Shown here: in pieces, positions 16,104-23,893 of the stretch
How positions within the stretch are numbered: the stretch's first letter is position 1
Layout: each line of letters begins with the position of its first letter
From: Bacteroidales bacterium
GTDB lineage: Bacteria > Bacteroidota > Bacteroidia > Bacteroidales > F082
Length of the DNA: 25,563 bases
Direction of reading: 5' to 3'
Assembly: GCA_029983675.1 (NCBI GenBank)
Contig: JASBYY010000042.1
Span: 1 to 25,563 of the forward strand
Notes under the pieces: generated by a model
What the model was told of the DNA's origin: nothing
The model's database searches: none
The model's input: only the letters and a program-made list of their open reading frames with translations
Made by a program: the position numbers and the translations under genes

Positions 16104-16876
16104 TGAAAAAAATAATCGCATTTTTTACGAAAATATTTCCCCGTCAGTGGCTGATCAAGTTCAGCTATCTGTTTAGTTGGACGGTCAGGCCCTTTTATGC
16201 AGGCAACGAGGTGGAATGTCCCATCTGTGGCGGTCATTTCCGGAAGTTTATACCATACGGCTATGGCAAGGCGGGCGACAATAGGCTGTGCCCCAAGTGC
16301 TTGTCTCTCGAACGGCATCGTTTGCTGTGGCTTTACCTGAAAGAAAAGACGGATTTCTTTACAGCACCCCTCAAGGTGTTGCATTTTGCGCCGGAGCAGC
16401 CATTTCTGAAACGTTTTCGGATATTGAAAAACTTGGACTACACTACGGCTGATCTTGATTCTCCTATCGCTGATTTGCATTTGGATGTCACCGCTATTAA
16501 TCAGCCGTCCGATACTTACGATGTGGTGATATGCAACCATGTGCTGGAACATGTTTCCGATGCCAATTTGGCGTTTTCCGAAATCAAGCGCATCTTGAAA
16601 CCCGGTGGCTGGGCTATACTCTTGGTGCCTATCAATCCCGATGTGGATACTTTTGAGGATCCGACCATTACCGACCCGAAAGAAAGGGAAAGGCTTTTCG
16701 GACAATACGACCATGTGCGTCAGTTTGGGCGCGACTATGCCGAGGTGCTCGAACGCGCCGGTTTTATTGTGGATGCCGACCGTTTGTATTTTGAACTTGG
16801 TGACGAAATGTGTCAACGTAATCGACTGGCACGTCGAGGCGAGGAGCTGGTGTATAGGGTGAATAAGGTAAAGTGA
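16100..16876 (+). CDS. Class I SAM-dependent methyltransferase with N-terminal zinc-knuckle
   Basis: 258 aa. A hydrophobic/amphipathic N-terminus (residues 1-34) is followed by a four-cysteine knuckle (C40, C43, C64, C67; CPICGG and CPKCLSLER). A Methyltransf_11 domain follows: VLHFAPEQP as motif I variant, DVVICNHVLEHVSD near 141-154, and RILKPGGWAILLVP near 169-182. The knuckle probably holds zinc. The substrate is unknown, but its place as last gene of the heptose/glycosyltransferase operon, overlapping the GT4 gene by 4 nt, suggests methylation of a glycan or its lipid carrier. A terminator follows at 16893-16915. Confidence 0.85.
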   Translation: MMKKIIAFFTKIFPRQWLIKFSYLFSWTVRPFYAGNEVECPICGGHFRKFIPYGYGKAGDNRLCPKCLSLERHRLLWLYLKEKTDFFTAPLKVLHFAPEQPFLKRFRILKNLDYTTADLDSPIADLHLDVTAINQPSDTYDVVICNHVLEHVSDANLAFSEIKRILKPGGWAILLVPINPDVDTFEDPTITDPKERERLFGQYDHVRQFGRDYAEVLERAGFIVDADRLYFELGDEMCQRNRLARRGEELVYRVNKVK

Positions 16877-16892
16877 TAATTATTGCATTGTC

Positions 16893-16915
16893 AATCAGTT
16901 TGATAACTGATTTTT
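16893..16915 (+). terminator. Terminator of the hddA operon
   Basis: An 8-bp perfect stem pairs 16893-16900 with 16905-16912, with loop TGAT, running into a T5 tract (16911-16915). It lies 16 nt after the methyltransferase stop. Confidence 0.65.
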
Positions 16916-16931
16916 ACAGTGGTGCGAATGC

Positions 16932-16971
16932 ACAATAAAAAACAGAAGGCAATCGTAAAGGTTGTCTTCTG
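16932..16971 (-). terminator. Terminator of rpmH
   Basis: A 10-bp stem (16943-16952 with 16962-16971, one G-U pair) with a 9-nt loop is followed on the minus strand by six T and then ATTGT. It lies about 40 nt past the rpmH stop. Confidence 0.8.
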
Positions 16972-17009
16972 TAATACCTTAAATAAGAAATAGAAACGGC
17001 TTCTAATAA

Positions 17010-17156
17010 TTAATATTCGTCAGAAACTGTAAGCTTTTTGCGTCCTTTGGCTCTACGGGCTTTCAGCACTCTACGGCCGTTTGCGGTTGACATTCTCTCT
17101 CTGAAACCGTGTTTGTTTCTACGTTTTCTGTTCGATGGTTGAAAGGTGCGTTTCAT
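17010..17156 (-). CDS. rpmH: 50S ribosomal protein L34
   Basis: 48 aa, too short for usual ORF length cutoffs. The protein begins MKRTFQPSNRKRRNKHGFRE, continues with MSTANGRRVLKARRAKGR, and ends KKLTVSDEY. This is the complete L34 sequence pattern, including the KRxFQPS start and the highly basic RxxLxxRRxKGR core. It binds 23S rRNA in the large subunit. It stands alone here on the minus strand with its own promoter element (17207-17214) and terminator. The short C-terminal extension after KGRKKL is common in Bacteroidetes. Confidence 0.97.
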   Translation of the reverse strand: MKRTFQPSNRKRRNKHGFRERMSTANGRRVLKARRAKGRKKLTVSDEY

Positions 17157-17206
17157 TTTCGTATATCCTATTTGTTACTCTTACTGGTTTGTCCCTTTTG
17201 GGACTG

Positions 17207-17214
17207 CAAAAGTA
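17207..17214 (-). promoter_or_regulatory. Promoter -7 element for rpmH
   Basis: The minus strand reads TACTTTTG followed by C, matching TAnnTTTG, 50 nt upstream of the rpmH ATG. Confidence 0.55.
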
Positions 17215-17245
17215 CAAAAGATTTCAATGCGAGCAACTTTTTTCT

Positions 17246-17287
17246 CGAAAAAAAAGAAAAAAGGCGGATTCCAAGAAAATCCGCCTT
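17246..17287 (-). terminator. Terminator of pepD
   Basis: A perfect 10-bp GC-rich stem (17261-17270 with 17278-17287) with a 7-nt loop is followed on the minus strand by a long T-rich tract (T6, C, T8). It begins 8 nt beyond the pepD stop codon. Confidence 0.9.
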
Positions 17288-17295
17288 GGATGTCA

Positions 17296-18765
17296 TCAGG
17301 CAATCGCCTCTTTTTCAGGGATGTTTTTCAGTGTTTCGACAACGAAATCCCAGAATTTCCCTACGGTAGCTATTTCAAGTGCCTCGTCGGGAGAGTGTGG
17401 ATGGACAAGGGTAGGCCCAAATGAAACCATGTCCCAGTTCGGGTATTTCGATCCGAGGATGCCGCATTCAAGTCCGGCGTGGACAACCATGATTTTGGCT
17501 TCTGCCCCGAATTTGGCTTTATAGACCTGTTTCATCGTGTGCAGGATGGGAGAATCGACGTTGGGTTTCCATCCCGGGTAATCGCCGGTGGAGTAGGCCT
17601 CGGCGCCGTTGTCAGTGAGGTTCTTGCGAATCTGTTCGGCGAGTTTGTCTTTGCTGGCATCTACAAGGCTGCGGGTAAGGGCAGCCGTGACGATTTTGCC
17701 GTTTTCCATCTTGATGGTGGCTAAGTTGCTCGATGTTTCGGTGGTGCCTTCAAAGTCGCTCGACATGGCAATGACACCATTGGGATAGCGGGCAATAGCA
17801 CTGAACAGACGGTCTTGCGTTTCAATATCGATCACTTGCTTGGGCATGTCGGCCTTTTCGCAAAGCACAGCGGCGTCGGGTTCGGTATTGGCAAATTCTT
17901 CTTTTACAATTTCTTCGTATTCAGCAGCATAGCGCATAAACTCATCCTGTTTGTCGACGGGAACAACCACTATGGCTTCCGCTTCTCTTGGGATGGCATT
18001 GCGCAGGCTTCCGCCATCGATGCTGGCGAGACGCAGTCCGTATTTTTCGGCAGCCATCAGCAGCATGGTGTTCAGTAACTTGTTGGCATTGGCGCGTCCC
18101 AAGTTGATGTCCATTCCGGAATGTCCGCCTTTCAGACCTTTCACAAACAGTCGGAAAGCCGCCATGTTCGCAGCAACATTCTCAAACTTCGGCGAGAAGG
18201 TTCCGATCGTATCGATGCCGCCGGCGCAACCCACATACAATTCTCCTTCCGTCTCAGAATCCATGTTCATCAGGATGTCGCCTTTCAATAGTCCGGGCTG
18301 CAATTTATTAGCGCCGGTCATGCCGGTTTCTTCGTCAATGGTGAACAAAGCCTCGACAGGACCATGTGCGATGTCGGTAGCCTCAAGTACGGTCATGGCG
18401 GCAGCGGCGCCAATGCCATTGTCTGCACCTAATGTGGTGCCTTTGGCCTTCACCCAGCCGTTTTCGATGAACGTGTCGATGGGATCGTTCTCAAAATCGT
18501 GCTTGGTGTCGGCATTTTTTTGTGGCACCATGTCCAAATGGGCTTGTAGGACAACGCCTTTGCGGTTTTCCATGCCGGGAGTGGCGGGTTTGCGGATGAT
18601 GACGTTCCCGCATTCGTCAACGATGGTTTCCAGACCGAGGTCTTCGCCGAATTTCTTCATGAAGGCAATAACCTTGGCCTCTTTTTTCGATGGACGGGGA
18701 ATTTGTGTCAGGCTGTGGAAGTTCTTCCAAATGCCCTTAGGTTCTAATTCAAGAATTGTACTCAT
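17296..18765 (-). CDS. pepD: Aminoacyl-histidine dipeptidase (PepD, M20 family)
   Basis: 489 aa, full length for the family. It is a cytoplasmic zinc dipeptidase cleaving Xaa-His and many other dipeptides, useful to an amino-acid-fermenting anaerobe. M20 metal-site residues are visible: H76 and D78 (LQAHLDMV), D115 (GADNGIG), the catalytic/ligand pair E145-E146 (IDEETGMTGA), D169 (MNMDSE), and a late His in VVHAGLECG. The start at 18763-18765 is followed by MSTILELEPKGIWKNFHSL, typical of PepD. It is monocistronic, with a strong terminator and a long non-coding stretch upstream. Confidence 0.95.
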   Translation of the reverse strand: MSTILELEPKGIWKNFHSLTQIPRPSKKEAKVIAFMKKFGEDLGLETIVDECGNVIIRKPATPGMENRKGVVLQAHLDMVPQKNADTKHDFENDPIDTFIENGWVKAKGTTLGADNGIGAAAAMTVLEATDIAHGPVEALFTIDEETGMTGANKLQPGLLKGDILMNMDSETEGELYVGCAGGIDTIGTFSPKFENVAANMAAFRLFVKGLKGGHSGMDINLGRANANKLLNTMLLMAAEKYGLRLASIDGGSLRNAIPREAEAIVVVPVDKQDEFMRYAAEYEEIVKEEFANTEPDAAVLCEKADMPKQVIDIETQDRLFSAIARYPNGVIAMSSDFEGTTETSSNLATIKMENGKIVTAALTRSLVDASKDKLAEQIRKNLTDNGAEAYSTGDYPGWKPNVDSPILHTMKQVYKAKFGAEAKIMVVHAGLECGILGSKYPNWDMVSFGPTLVHPHSPDEALEIATVGKFWDFVVETLKNIPEKEAIA

Positions 18766-19188
18766 ATTAGTTATTATTTAATGTCTTAATGTTCTACCAT
18801 GTAGAATGAGGGCATAAAAGTAAGCAATATTTCCTTATCCGAGGCTTTTCGCAAAGGAAAAATGTGGCGTATGGTATGATGGCAGATGTATGACAGGCTG
18901 ATACAAAGCTCTGTAACAGCAAGAGCCTGACCGATATTGGCATTTTGAAAAACTGTCAGCTGGTCAGGTCTTTTCGGTCGAAATCAGGATCCTGTTGCAG
19001 TGTTTTGTTGATGTTGAAGCAATCTGATGGGAAGCTGGCTTTATGAATGAGTCCCAAAATAGTCTAAGAAGGTATCGGCAAGGTTTTTCATAGAAAATGA
19101 TACAAAAATCACTCATATTTGCCGTTATCGGCAAGTTCTTGGGCGAAAAATCACCTGACGGTATTTTCATTTCTAATAATCAGCAAAA
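18766..19188. other. Non-coding stretch upstream of pepD
   Basis: No gene can be supported. On the minus strand a sequence resembling TAnnTTTG (TACTTTTA, near 18815) could be the pepD promoter. A minus-strand frame is open for about 65 codons ending at 18786 but has no start codon near its beginning. A small GCCG-TTAT-CGGC hairpin lies at about 19120-19131. No tRNA or known RNA fold is recognised. Confidence 0.4.
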
Positions 19189-19347
19189 ATGCAGAGTTTT
19201 GAAAATGAAGCAATGGAAAGACACTTTTTCAAGGGAGTTTTTCGCGGCAAGGATGGCTTTTCTCCCGAAAACGATGACGAGTTGCCCTTGGAAAGCCGCT
19301 TTTTATGTCTGTTTTCCTATGAGTCTGTTGTGGCAAATCCCTTTTAG
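19189..19347 (+). CDS. Possible small protein of unknown function (52 aa)
   Basis: ATG to TAG, 52 aa, beginning MQSFENEAMERHFFKGVFRG and ending ESVVANPF. The composition is protein-like: mixed charged and aromatic residues, with an acidic PENDDELPLE segment. It stops exactly at the end of the convergent ABC exporter gene, the two stop codons overlapping by 4 nt. There is no clear Shine-Dalgarno or TAnnTTTG promoter directly upstream. I do not recognise a family. It could be a genuine small gene, the remnant of a longer one, or chance. A frame-shifted 90-aa reading of the same DNA looks less natural. Confidence 0.3.
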   Translation: MQSFENEAMERHFFKGVFRGKDGFSPENDDELPLESRFLCLFSYESVVANPF

Positions 19348-21173
19348 TCAAACGACTGCAAATCAGTGAGTTTTTTATAGATGCCGCCAAGTGCGATAAG
19401 TTCTTCATGCTTGCCACGCTCGATGATCTGACCTTTTTGTAGGACAAGAATCTCATCGGCATGTTGTATCGTCGAAAGGCGGTGCGCGATGACGATGGAG
19501 GTACGTTGCGTCATCACTTTGGACAATGCGTCCTGCACAAGACGTTCCGACTCGGTGTCGAGTGAGGAGGTGGCCTCGTCGAGGATGAGGATGGGCGGGT
19601 TCTTGAGCACGGCACGTGCGATGCTGAGGCGTTGGCGCTGACCCCCTGATAGATTCATGCCGCGATCGCCGATGAAAGTATCGTAGCCATGTTCGAGTTC
19701 CATGATGAAGTCGTGCGCATTGGCGATTTTCGCAGCTTCGATGACGGCCTCGCGCGAAGCGTTTTCCATGCCGAAAGCAATGTTGCCGAACACCGTGTCG
19801 TTAAACAGGATGCTTTCCTGTGTGACAATACCCATTAATCCGCGCAAGTCGCTGATCTTATAGTCTTTAATATTGACTCCATCCACCTCTATGCTGCCTT
19901 TCGTGGCATCGTAGAAGCGTGGAAGCAGGTCGGCCAATGTGGTTTTTCCGCCACCGCTTTCACCCACCAAGGCGATGAGTTTCCCCTTTTCGATTTTTAG
20001 ACTGACACCCTTCAGCACATCCTCACGGCCGTATGCGAAATGTACGTCTTTGTATTCGATGCTGTCTTTGAAAGACTTGATGGCCAATGGATTTTCCTTT
20101 TCCGTGATGATTTCATCGGCATCGAGAATTTCAAAAATGCGTTCGGCAGAGGCGATGCCTTTCTGAATGTTATAGTAGCCTTGCGAGAACGATTTGGCAG
20201 GGGAGATGATTTGCGAAAACACAACGATATAGCTGATGAAATCGGCAGCACCGATATTGCTGCCACCGCCAAGAATCAGGCGGCCACCAAACCACAGCAC
20301 GATGATGACGACGATAGCGGAAAGAAACTCGCTCATGGGCGAACTCATGTCGCGTTTGCGGTGCACGCCGGTCAGCACCTTGGAATAGGCTTCGTTTTGC
20401 GCTTGAAAACGTCCCTGTGTGTAACGTATGGCATTGAATCCCTTGATGATGCGTAATCCAGATATGGCTTCCTCAATGGTTGAAATCATGCCTGATAAGC
20501 GGGCTTGGGTCTCTTTTGATTCTTTTTTCAGCATTTTGCCGACTTTACCGATCAGCAGACCGGCAATGGGTAGCACAATGATGACGAATAGTGTCAGCTT
20601 TGGACTGAGGCTAAGCATGAAAATGAAAAAAACGATGATGGTCAAGGGGTCTTTGATAAGCATCTCCAGCCAATTCAGAATCGAAACTTCCACTTCCTGT
20701 ACATCGGTAGAGATGCGCGCTATGATGTCGCCTTTTTGTTTGCTGCTGTAAAAGGAAAGCGGCAGGATGAGAATCTGTCTAAACACATCGTTGCGGATGT
20801 CGTGCACGGCACCTACCCTGACTTTCGCCATGAAATAACACGCCATGAAACGGCCCAGATTGCGGAAGAAAAATGCAATAAAAAGCACCAAACAGATGAA
20901 TATCAAAGCAGAGGCCTTGCCGTGTTCAATGATTATCGAACTCATGAAATAGTTCAGATATGACAATAGGTAGTCGGAGCTGACCTTAAACTCAGGCCGG
21001 GCAACTGCCTCGATGGCTTCTGTCTTGAAAAGCAAGTTCAGAAACGGCACTATCAATGCAAACGAAAACAGTGAGAAAAAAATCGTGAGCAGGTTGAAAA
21101 GTACGTTAAGTGCAACGGAAGCCCAATACGGCTTTACGTAAGATAATATGCGGGAGAAGTTTCGGTTGCTCAT
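19344..21173 (-). CDS. msbA: ABC exporter, fused permease and ATPase (MsbA-like)
   Basis: 609 aa. An N-terminal six-helix ABC type I exporter domain (about residues 15-325) is fused to a nucleotide-binding domain. Walker A is GESGGGKT at 404-411, the Q-loop TQES near 451, the signature LSGGQ at 508-512, Walker B ILILDE at 528-533, and the H-loop His at 564. Length and architecture match lipid A/phospholipid flippases of the MsbA type in the inner membrane, but drug or peptide exporters share the same layout, so the substrate is inferred. The start codon overlaps the TGA of a small upstream gene by 4 nt. Confidence 0.85.
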   Translation of the reverse strand: MSNRNFSRILSYVKPYWASVALNVLFNLLTIFFSLFSFALIVPFLNLLFKTEAIEAVARPEFKVSSDYLLSYLNYFMSSIIIEHGKASALIFICLVLFIAFFFRNLGRFMACYFMAKVRVGAVHDIRNDVFRQILILPLSFYSSKQKGDIIARISTDVQEVEVSILNWLEMLIKDPLTIIVFFIFMLSLSPKLTLFVIIVLPIAGLLIGKVGKMLKKESKETQARLSGMISTIEEAISGLRIIKGFNAIRYTQGRFQAQNEAYSKVLTGVHRKRDMSSPMSEFLSAIVVIIVLWFGGRLILGGGSNIGAADFISYIVVFSQIISPAKSFSQGYYNIQKGIASAERIFEILDADEIITEKENPLAIKSFKDSIEYKDVHFAYGREDVLKGVSLKIEKGKLIALVGESGGGKTTLADLLPRFYDATKGSIEVDGVNIKDYKISDLRGLMGIVTQESILFNDTVFGNIAFGMENASREAVIEAAKIANAHDFIMELEHGYDTFIGDRGMNLSGGQRQRLSIARAVLKNPPILILDEATSSLDTESERLVQDALSKVMTQRTSIVIAHRLSTIQHADEILVLQKGQIIERGKHEELIALGGIYKKLTDLQSFD

Positions 21174-21370
21174 GGAATTTGTTTTAGTAATAGTTGAGAG
21201 TAATATGACTTTAATGCTTCTTTGACAAATTGGGTCTCTAATCTGATGATTTCTTTAATGATAAGACTGCGGTCTCCTTTGAAATCTTTGTTAATCCAAC
21301 ATAGGTCGTCTTGAGAAACAAACTCATTGTCTGTATATCTATAAAGGATGTCACTTATTAAAACATGCAT
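21170..21370 (-). CDS. Small protein of unknown function coupled to the ABC exporter
   Basis: 66 aa from the ATG at 21370. A TTG six codons upstream (21388) is a weaker alternative. The sequence MHVLISDILYRYTDNEFVSQ... followed by KEIIRLETQFVKEALKSYYSQ suggests a compact helical soluble protein with no signal or membrane segment. I recognise no family. Its stop overlaps the start of the msbA-like gene as ATGA, so the two are co-translated. Whether it affects the exporter is unknown. Confidence 0.6.
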   Translation of the reverse strand: MHVLISDILYRYTDNEFVSQDDLCWINKDFKGDRSLIIKEIIRLETQFVKEALKSYYSQLLLKQIP

Positions 21371-21443
21371 TTGAATGGGATTTTGCAATAATTATTGATT
21401 ACCATCTTCAATTCTTCTATTGTCCAGTAGGGGATTTGGGTGA

Positions 21444-22085
21444 TCATGCTTTTTTGTTTATATTGTTATCATCTGTATCTTTCTCATTGTTCCCATAATT
21501 CTCATATCTCTCATGATCATAGTTCCCATGCTCACCTCTCCAATTTCGTCTTGCTTGAAACATTTGTTCTTTTATTCCGCCTTGTTGCAGAAAGTCAGTT
21601 TGAAGTTTTTCCAACAACTGCTTTAGCAAAAAATCGGCTTGGTGAATTAAAATCAGAGCAATGTTTGCTACTGTTTCATCATCTCTCAAGTGGCAAACTT
21701 TCATGTAATCAGAGGGCTTACTGTGGTTTTTACACCACTCTCTTGCATTGCGGCATCTTTCGCTATTGACATCCCATTGCTCTTTCCCTCGGTTACGCAG
21801 ATAGTCTTCATAATCTTCTTGCAATTCCTTCAAACTTGCCTTGGCAACATTTATTAGCTTAATGTTGGCTTCAGTTGAGGTCGTGCCTGTTTCATTACCT
21901 TCCGCAATGTTTTGTTTCCCGGAACGAGCTGCTTGCCTCATCTGGTCAACGGTACGGTCGCCAATTCTTGCCAAGTAGGTGTCAACAAAAAAGAAAGTAA
22001 TGTCGTATATGCACTCTGCTTTTTGGAATGCAATAAGATTCTTGTAATCACCTTTGGGAGAGAGAAAGGGCTTGGGAACAGTCAT
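21444..22085 (-). CDS. Four-helix-bundle protein, 23S rRNA intervening-sequence (IVP) type, suffix-domain variant
   Basis: 213 aa. The core LIAFQKAECIYDITFFFVDTYL...MRQAARSGKQNIAEGNE (about residues 17-65) is the hallmark of the four-helix-bundle proteins first seen encoded in 23S rRNA intervening sequences; SIAEGN-type motifs are diagnostic. The later WDVNSERCRNAREWCK and DDETVANIALILIHQADFLL parts match the longer 'suffix domain' variant. The last ~30 residues (from NWRGEHGNYDHERYENYG) are Asn/Asp/Tyr/Glu-rich, likely disordered, and built from degenerate short DNA repeats. The biochemical function of the family is unknown. It lies 56 nt after purB, not inside an rRNA gene. Confidence 0.8.
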   Translation of the reverse strand: MTVPKPFLSPKGDYKNLIAFQKAECIYDITFFFVDTYLARIGDRTVDQMRQAARSGKQNIAEGNETGTTSTEANIKLINVAKASLKELQEDYEDYLRNRGKEQWDVNSERCRNAREWCKNHSKPSDYMKVCHLRDDETVANIALILIHQADFLLKQLLEKLQTDFLQQGGIKEQMFQARRNWRGEHGNYDHERYENYGNNEKDTDDNNINKKA

Positions 22086-22141
22086 GCGATGGGGGGATCA
22101 GAAAGTTGGGATTATTGACATTATTACAATAATAATTGCAG

Positions 22142-23488
22142 TTAATAGTTATACCCCGTATAATTCTCCGGCGTGATGGCATGCAGCTCTTCTTTGATGG
22201 TGTCGGCAACGGGAAGCTGGTCGATAAAGGCGTCGATGGCCTCTTTGTCGATGTGCTTGTTGGTGCGGGTGAGGCCTTTAAGCAGTTCGTAAGCCCCTGC
22301 GATTTGCTCGCGGCGTAAGACGGTCTGGATGGCCTCGGCCACCACAGCGTAGTTTTGCTGGAGGTCGTAGCGTATTTTATCTTCGTTGAGCAGCAGTTTG
22401 TCCAAGCCTTTCATCAGCGATTTGATGGCGATGAGGGTGTGGGCTATCGGAACGCCGATGTTGCGGGTTACGGTGGAGTCGGTCAGGTCACGTTGCAAGC
22501 GGCTGATAGGCAGCTTCGTGCTCAGGAAAGTCAGGATGGCATTGGCCATGCCAAGGTTGCCTTCGGCATTCTCAAAGTCGATGGGATTCACCTTGTGCGG
22601 CATGGCGGAAGAACCGACTTCGCCCGCCTTGATTTTCTGCTTGAAGTATTCCATCGACACGTACATCCACACGTCGCGCGACAGGTCGATGAGAATGGTG
22701 TTGATGCGTCGCAGGGCGTCGAAATAGGCGGCCATGTTGTCGTAATGATCGATTTGTGTCGTGGTAGGCTGGCGCTTGAGTTTCAGGCTCTTCTCGACAA
22801 AGCGTTTGGCAAAAGCAGGCCATTCTATGTCGGGATAGGCGACCTTATGGGCGTTCATGTTGCCGGTTGCGCCGCCGAACTTGGCAGAGAAAGGCACATG
22901 GTTCAGCATGTTCATCTGGTCGTTCAGGCGTTCTACGAAGACGTATATTTCCTTGCCGAGATGGGTGGGACTTGCCGGCTGGCCGTGCGTGCGTGCCAGC
23001 ATGGGAATCTCTTTCCATTCGTCCGCCATGGCTTTCAGCTTGTCGGTGAGTTCCTCCAGGGCAGGCTTGATGACGAGCTTGTGGGCTTCCATCATCGAAA
23101 GCGGAACAGCCGTGTTGTTGATGTCTTGCGAGGTCAGGCCGAAATGCAGGAACTCCTTGAATGCGGTCAGACCGAGTTCGTCGAAGCGGCGTTTCAGAAA
23201 ATACTCCACAGCCTTCACGTCGTGATTGGTCTCTTTTTCGATCTCCTTGATTTCATCGGCATCTTCAACCTGAAATTCCTCGTAAAGCGCACGTAAATCA
23301 TCATATTCGCCATTGAAATCTTTGAGTTGCGGCAATGGAAGTTCGCAAAGGGTGATGAAGTATTCCACCTCCACCATGACACGGTAGCGGATCAGGGCAT
23401 ATTCGGAGAAAAAGTCGTCTAACTCAGCGGTTTTCGAGCGGTAACGCCCGTCGATGGGCGATATGGCGGTGAGGGAATTTAGGTTCAT
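22142..23488 (-). CDS. purB: Adenylosuccinate lyase
   Basis: 448 aa. It cleaves SAICAR to AICAR and adenylosuccinate to AMP, releasing fumarate, in purine synthesis. It is a fumarase/aspartase superfamily member. The N-terminus MNLNSLTAISPIDGRY is typical of PurB; HFGLTSQDINNT near 115-126 and ARTHGQPASPTH near 165-176 carry the active-site His. The flexible signature loop GSSAMPHKVNPIDFENAEGN starts at about 292. The length fits the E. coli-like long form. A well-formed promoter lies upstream (23521-23549). Confidence 0.96.
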   Translation of the reverse strand: MNLNSLTAISPIDGRYRSKTAELDDFFSEYALIRYRVMVEVEYFITLCELPLPQLKDFNGEYDDLRALYEEFQVEDADEIKEIEKETNHDVKAVEYFLKRRFDELGLTAFKEFLHFGLTSQDINNTAVPLSMMEAHKLVIKPALEELTDKLKAMADEWKEIPMLARTHGQPASPTHLGKEIYVFVERLNDQMNMLNHVPFSAKFGGATGNMNAHKVAYPDIEWPAFAKRFVEKSLKLKRQPTTTQIDHYDNMAAYFDALRRINTILIDLSRDVWMYVSMEYFKQKIKAGEVGSSAMPHKVNPIDFENAEGNLGMANAILTFLSTKLPISRLQRDLTDSTVTRNIGVPIAHTLIAIKSLMKGLDKLLLNEDKIRYDLQQNYAVVAEAIQTVLRREQIAGAYELLKGLTRTNKHIDKEAIDAFIDQLPVADTIKEELHAITPENYTGYNY

Positions 23489-23520
23489 ATTGATGTGTGT
23501 TTATTAACAAGATGAATGGG

Positions 23521-23549
23521 CAAAAATACTACTTTTTGACCATTTTCAA
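23521..23549 (-). promoter_or_regulatory. Promoter of purB
   Basis: On the minus strand TTG (23549-23547) is separated by 18 nt from TATTTTTG (23528-23521), followed by C. This matches the two-part Bacteroidetes promoter (-33 TTTG, -7 TAnnTTTG) and lies about 33 nt before the purB ATG. Confidence 0.65.
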
Positions 23550-23893
23550 GCCTTTGCTGTTCAAATCATTATCAGATGTGTATTTGCATCTTAACGATAG
23601 GGCGGCGCAATACATTGCAAACATGGAGTTTACCTACTATCTGCCCGATCTTGTGGCGGCGTGTGAAAACGAATGCGATTCCACAACCAAGGCGGCCATG
23701 GAGCAAGCGATTGGCTTTCTATGGGGTATATGACGCTTTGGGCACGATGGGAGAAGAGGATAGTCGTTCAAAAAGCATCATGCAAGCCTCACTGTCTTTC
23801 AGGACTGTTTTTCTTGGTATGCTTTTTGCTTAACGTGTGAGCAACAAAGTCAGACAACTTTTAATATCAATAGTAAATTAAAATCAAATTAAA
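23550..23893 (+). other. Stretch between purB and the lipoprotein; possible gene remnant
   Basis: No intact gene is supported. From 23623 a short plus-strand frame encodes 36 aa, beginning MEFTYYLPDLVAACENECDS and ending AIGFLWGI, and stops at 23733. The neighbouring frame then continues open to 23833 (YDALGTMGEEDSRSKSIMQ...). This is what a frameshifted small gene would look like, but chance is not excluded. The last 70 nt are AT-rich leader for the lipoprotein gene. Confidence 0.3.

Noticed and set aside
18786..18983. Minus-strand frame open for about 65 codons upstream of pepD
   Set aside because: It has no ATG or other start near its beginning, no ribosome site and an unusual Cys/His/Ile composition. 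It is most likely chance in non-coding DNA.
19097..19369. 90-aa plus-strand frame overlapping the end of the ABC exporter
   Set aside because: It extends into the exporter's coding sequence and overlaps the better 52-aa frame. Its composition (many W, C, F, S) is not protein-like.
22355..23296. Long (313-aa) plus-strand frame opposite purB
   Set aside because: It is a shadow of the purB reading frame: His/Val/Gly-rich, no family signature, while purB on the other strand is unmistakable.
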